Origin: an uncultured Microbacterium sp.
GTDB lineage: Bacteria; Actinomycetota; Actinomycetes; Actinomycetales; Microbacteriaceae
Assembly: GCA_937988695.1 (NCBI GenBank)
Contig: CALKHM010000170.1
Coordinates: forward strand, 1-9,359
Direction of reading: 5' to 3'
DNA length: 9,359 bases
Shown here: positions 7,011-9,359 of the stretch, piece after piece
How the letters are laid out: each line of letters opens with the position of its first letter
Position numbering within the stretch: position 1 is the first letter of the stretch
Notes under the pieces: model-generated
Databases searched by the model: none
The model's input: only the letters and a program-made list of their open reading frames with translations
What the model was told of the DNA's origin: nothing
Translations under genes and position numbers: made by a program

Positions 7011-8201
7011 TCAGACGAATGCGGACGAGCCGGTCATGGCCCGCCCGACGATGAGCGCGTTGATCTCGTGCGTGCCCTCGTAGGAGTACACGGCCTCGGC
7101 GTCGGCGAAGAAGCGCGCGACGTCGTTGTCCAGGAGGATGCCGTTGCCCCCGCACACCTCGCGCGCCAGGGCCACGGTCTGCCGGGCAAGCAGAGCGGTC
7201 TGCATCTTCGCGAGCGCCGAGTTCTCGTCGTGGACGTCGCCGGCGTCCTGCCGCGCCGACAGCTGCACGGCCATCCCCAGCGATGCGGTGAGATTGCCCA
7301 GCATCCGAGCGAGCTTGTCCTGCACGAGCTGGAACGCGGCGACCGGGCGGCCGAACTGCTCGCGCTCGCGCACGTACCGCACGGCGGCCTCGACCGCACC
7401 GGCCTGCAGGCCCGCAGCGATCCACGCGACGTCCGAGCGCATCGTGCGCAGGATCGCGGCCACGTCGCGCCAGCCGTTCACCTTCTGCAGCCGGGCGGAC
7501 TCCGCCACGCGCACGCCGTCCAAGGTGATCTGCGCGTTCTGCATGGGCCGCAGCGCGACCTTGCCGGTGATGTTCTGCAGCGTGACGCCCTCGGCGCCGC
7601 GGGGCACGAGGAACGCCTTCACCTGCCGGTCATCGACATCGCGCGCGAACACGGCCAGCACATCGGCGGTGACCGCGCCGCCGATCCAGCGCTTGGCGCC
7701 GTCGATGACCCAGCGCGCCCCGTCGCGGCGCGCGGTCGTGGCCAGGCCCCCGGCGATGTCCGATCCGTGGTCGGGCTCGGTCAGCGCGAACACGCCCTTC
7801 AGCTCGAATGAGCGGATGCGCGGCTCGAGGTCGGTGACCTGCGTGGGCGAACCGCCCAGGGCGACCGCCGCCCGGAACAGGCCGGACTGCGCGTTGTACA
7901 TCGTGGCGACCGAGACATCGGTGCGTGCCAGCAGGTAGGTGCGAAACCCCGAGAACATGCTCGAGCGCGCCTCGGCCGCGTCAACGCCCTCGGGCTCCAT
8001 GAGACCGAGCGGCACGAGCGCGTCCAGCACGTCCTCCGGCATGGTGGCCGTCTCCCACGCCTCGGTCAGCAGGGGCTGGATGTCACGTTCGAGCGTCTCG
8101 CGCAGTCGTCGCAGGGCCAGCCGGGCGGGCTCGCTCAGGTGCGTCCGAGCGAAGCCGTACGGGTCGATGCCGATGGCGGCGTCGGTCGCGAACGCGGACA
8201 T
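7011..8201 (-). CDS. Acyl-CoA dehydrogenase, glutaryl-CoA-dehydrogenase-like subgroup
   Basis: A 396-residue flavoenzyme expected to oxidise an acyl-CoA to the 2-enoyl-CoA. Domain order is normal. An N-terminal helical domain (to about 135) is followed by a middle beta domain with FALTEPDHGSD (138-148) and AKRWIGG (169-175) for FAD and substrate, then a C-terminal helical domain with REQFGRPVAAFQLVQDKLA (280-298) and CGGNGI (350-355). The catalytic base is most likely Glu375 in YEGTHEINALIVGRAMTG (374-391), the position used by glutaryl-CoA dehydrogenase, whose ending this closely resembles. By eye the glutaryl-CoA dehydrogenase motif YRSAMSVQSSL aligns with VATMYNAQSGL (98-108), so the carboxylate-binding arginine appears to be absent; a non-dicarboxylate substrate is likely (inference). 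It starts one base after the amidohydrolase stop (TGAcATG), so the two are translationally coupled. Confidence 0.92.
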   Translation of the reverse strand: MSAFATDAAIGIDPYGFARTHLSEPARLALRRLRETLERDIQPLLTEAWETATMPEDVLDALVPLGLMEPEGVDAAEARSSMFSGFRTYLLARTDVSVATMYNAQSGLFRAAVALGGSPTQVTDLEPRIRSFELKGVFALTEPDHGSDIAGGLATTARRDGARWVIDGAKRWIGGAVTADVLAVFARDVDDRQVKAFLVPRGAEGVTLQNITGKVALRPMQNAQITLDGVRVAESARLQKVNGWRDVAAILRTMRSDVAWIAAGLQAGAVEAAVRYVREREQFGRPVAAFQLVQDKLARMLGNLTASLGMAVQLSARQDAGDVHDENSALAKMQTALLARQTVALAREVCGGNGILLDNDVARFFADAEAVYSYEGTHEINALIVGRAMTGSSAFV

Positions 8202-8202
8202 G

Positions 8203-9090
8203 TCAGCGACCCAGCCCCAGCAGCCGCATCGCGTTCTCCTTCATGATCGCCGGCAGCGCCTCGGCAGTGAACAGGTCGGCCTTCTGCACGTCGGCGATCC
8301 ACCGGTCGGGGGTGATCAGCGGGAAGTCCGAACCGAACAGGATGCGGGAGCGCAGGTACGAGCCTGCGGCACGCACGAGCGTGGCCGGGAAGTACTTCGG
8401 GCTCCATCCGGACAGGTCGATCCAGGTGTTGTGCTTGTGCGTGGCCACCGACAGTGCCTCGTCCTGCCACGGCACCGACGGGTGGGCCATGATGATCTGC
8501 AGATCGGGGAAGTCCGCCGCCACGCCGTCCAGCAGCATCGGGTTCGACAGCGCGAGCCGGAATCCGTACCCGCCGGGCATGCCGGCGCCGATGCCGGTCT
8601 GCCCGGTGTGGAACAGGGCCGGCACCCCGGCATCCTGGATCGCCGCGTACAGCGGGTACCACTGCGGATCGCTCGGATCGAACCCCTGCACGGTCGGGTG
8701 GAACTTGAACCCGCGCACGCCGCTCTCGTCGAGGAGACGATGGATGCGTTGCAGGGCGTCAGGACGGCGCGGGTCGACCGACCCGTACGGGATCAGCACG
8801 TCGTTGTTGCGGGCGGCGCCCTGCGCGATCGCCGCGCTGTCGACCGGGGGATGGTGCAGCTGGGTCTCGGCATCGACGGTGAACACGACCGCCGCCATCC
8901 TTCGCTCGCGATAGTAGGCGGCCACCGAGTCGAGGTCGGGCCGGGGGCCGGTGGTGCTGAAGTACCTCGACGCGGCCTCGCTGAGGTCGGTCGGCAGCGA
9001 CGTGTGCCCGTCGACGTCGATCTCGATGTGCACGTGCGTGTCGATCGCGGTGACCGCATCGACGTCGATCGCGGGTTCGTAGCGGGTCAT
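8203..9090 (-). CDS. Amidohydrolase-2 family metal-dependent hydrolase/decarboxylase
   Basis: This 295-residue TIM-barrel protein belongs to the amidohydrolase superfamily, group 2 (the ACMSD/resorcylate-decarboxylase-like branch). Metal-ligand candidates are all present: DTHVH with His19 and His21 on strand 1, His161 in LFHTGQTG, His203 in IMAHPS, and Asp255 in FGSDFP; RGFKFHP (126-132) is the typical strand preceding the active site. Members hydrolyse C-N or C-O bonds or decarboxylate without oxidation. The sequence does not tell which. I chose the ATG at 9090 because a strong GGAGGTGA lies just upstream; a longer frame from 9174 only translates repeat DNA. It is the first gene of the four-gene catabolic operon and is coupled to the acyl-CoA dehydrogenase gene, which argues for a CoA-linked or carboxylate intermediate as substrate (inference). 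Confidence 0.88.
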   Translation of the reverse strand: MTRYEPAIDVDAVTAIDTHVHIEIDVDGHTSLPTDLSEAASRYFSTTGPRPDLDSVAAYYRERRMAAVVFTVDAETQLHHPPVDSAAIAQGAARNNDVLIPYGSVDPRRPDALQRIHRLLDESGVRGFKFHPTVQGFDPSDPQWYPLYAAIQDAGVPALFHTGQTGIGAGMPGGYGFRLALSNPMLLDGVAADFPDLQIIMAHPSVPWQDEALSVATHKHNTWIDLSGWSPKYFPATLVRAAGSYLRSRILFGSDFPLITPDRWIADVQKADLFTAEALPAIMKENAMRLLGLGR

Positions 9091-9097
9091 GGATGCC

Positions 9098-9106
9098 TCA
9101 CCTCCC
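9098..9106 (-). promoter_or_regulatory. Strong ribosome binding site of the amidohydrolase
   Basis: On the - strand GGGAGGTGA lies 7 nt before the ATG at 9090 (10 nt counted from GGAGG) and matches eight or more bases of the 16S anti-Shine-Dalgarno. It decides the start at 9090. The first palindrome copy begins just one base further upstream. Confidence 0.8.
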
Positions 9107-9107
9107 G

Positions 9108-9152
9108 GTCGCCTGGCGGGCGACGTTTCCCCCAGTCGCCTGGCGGGCGACG
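9108..9152. repeat. Two direct copies of an 18-bp unit, each a 17-bp palindrome
   Basis: GTCGCCTGGCGGGCGACG occurs identically at 9108-9125 and 9135-9152, start-to-start 27 bp. The first 17 bases of each copy form a dyad GTCGCC-N5-GGCGAC. Both copies lie in the spacer upstream of the amidohydrolase, the nearer one next to its ribosome binding site. Size and symmetry fit a dimeric regulator site, for instance MarR, or RNA hairpins in the leader. They could equally be a dispersed intergenic repeat of the host genome. No recognisable -10/-35 pair accompanies them. Confidence 0.75.
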
Positions 9153-9228
9153 CGAGTCGAAACGACGCCCCCACGTGCCGCGCGGCCGGACCGAGTCGGG
9201 TCGACGCGCTCCGCGACAGCCCCGGGCG

Positions 9229-9359
9229 TCATCGCTGCAGGTCCTCGGGCAACGGCGGGAACGTCTCGCCCACCGACTGGCGGTGCGCGTCGACGATGCC
9301 GTCGAGCTCGTCGGCCAGCGCCTGCGCGCTCCAGCCGCCCTCGTGGTAGGCGCTGAACA
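9229..9359 (-). CDS. Unrecognised protein, C-terminal 42 residues only
   Basis: The - strand is open from the window edge to TGA at 9229-9231; the first full codon is 9357-9355. The visible end reads FSAYHEGGWSAQALADELDG, then a helical IVDAHRQSVG and a proline-rich close FPPLPEDLQR. Codon use shows the strong G/C third-position bias of its neighbours, so I take it as a real gene rather than chance. It is on the same strand as the catabolic operon, 138 nt upstream, and may belong to the same pathway. I do not recognise the family from this fragment. Confidence 0.65.
   Translation of the reverse strand, partial: FSAYHEGGWSAQALADELDGIVDAHRQSVGETFPPLPEDLQR

Larger units (their letters stand above)
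9091..9228. other. Intergenic spacer upstream of the catabolic operon
   Basis: This 138-bp gap is by far the longest in the window. The part near the amidohydrolase (9098-9167) holds the ribosome binding site, the paired palindromes and flanking inverted arms. The rest (9168-9228) holds only short GC-rich palindromes such as GCCGCGCGGC (9177-9186), which are unremarkable at this base composition. I see no convincing sigma-70-type promoter and no T-rich terminator after the upstream gene, so the operon may start here or be read through from upstream. Confidence 0.6.

Noticed and set aside
6442..7425. A 327-codon open frame on the - strand overlapping three genes
   Set aside because: It is a different frame of the ligase, MaoC and dehydrogenase genes, extremely arginine-rich, with no domain.
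7011..8201. Calling the dehydrogenase glutaryl-CoA dehydrogenase (gcdH)
   Set aside because: The ending resembles that family, but the arginine/serine pair for the substrate carboxylate is not where it should be, so only a family-level name is given.
9091..9174. A 28-residue N-terminal extension of the amidohydrolase starting at 9174
   Set aside because: The extension translates the palindromic repeats (SPARRLGETSPARRPGG), has no signal-peptide character, and the best ribosome binding site serves 9090.
9168..9228. Several short palindromes (CACGTG, GCCGCGCGGC, GTCGAC)
   Set aside because: Perfect palindromes of this length are common at about 70% G+C, and these are single copies with no spacing pattern.

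Overview
The window is about 70% G+C and almost entirely coding, with short intergenic gaps, stop/start overlaps and G-rich ribosome binding sites. This suggests a high-GC actinobacterium. A Microbacteriaceae-like host is my inference from overall style, not something the sequence proves. There are no RNA genes, CRISPR arrays, insertion sequences or phage genes that I can see.

Left half, + strand (1-4924): a complete branched-chain-amino-acid-type (Liv/HAAT) ABC transporter in the order substrate-binding protein (5' end outside the window), LivG-like ATPase, LivF-like ATPase, LivH-like permease, LivM-like permease. A MarR-family regulator follows, its start codon inside the end of livM. All six genes are nearly contiguous (gaps of 2-3 nt or overlaps of 4-11 nt) and look like one transcript.

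Right half, - strand (9359 down to 4955): the last 42 codons of an unrecognised gene, a 138-bp spacer holding two copies of a 17-bp palindrome, then an amidohydrolase-2 family enzyme, an acyl-CoA dehydrogenase, a MaoC-type enoyl-CoA hydratase and an acyl-CoA ligase. These four genes are spaced by 1, 21 and 64 nt and look like one operon. It converges on the transporter/MarR operon, with only 30 bp between the stop codons.

Together they read as an uptake-and-activation module for an organic acid. The Liv-type transporter would import it, the ligase would make the CoA thioester, the dehydrogenase and MaoC hydratase would carry out the first two beta-oxidation-like steps, and the amidohydrolase may hydrolyse or decarboxylate an intermediate or precursor. 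The MarR protein is the likely switch. The substrate cannot be read from the sequence. No 3-hydroxyacyl-CoA dehydrogenase or thiolase lies in the window. The most interesting leftovers are the paired palindromes upstream of the catabolic operon, a shortened LivF ATPase, a hairpin before the ligase gene, and an acyl-CoA dehydrogenase that resembles glutaryl-CoA dehydrogenase but appears to lack its carboxylate-binding arginine.
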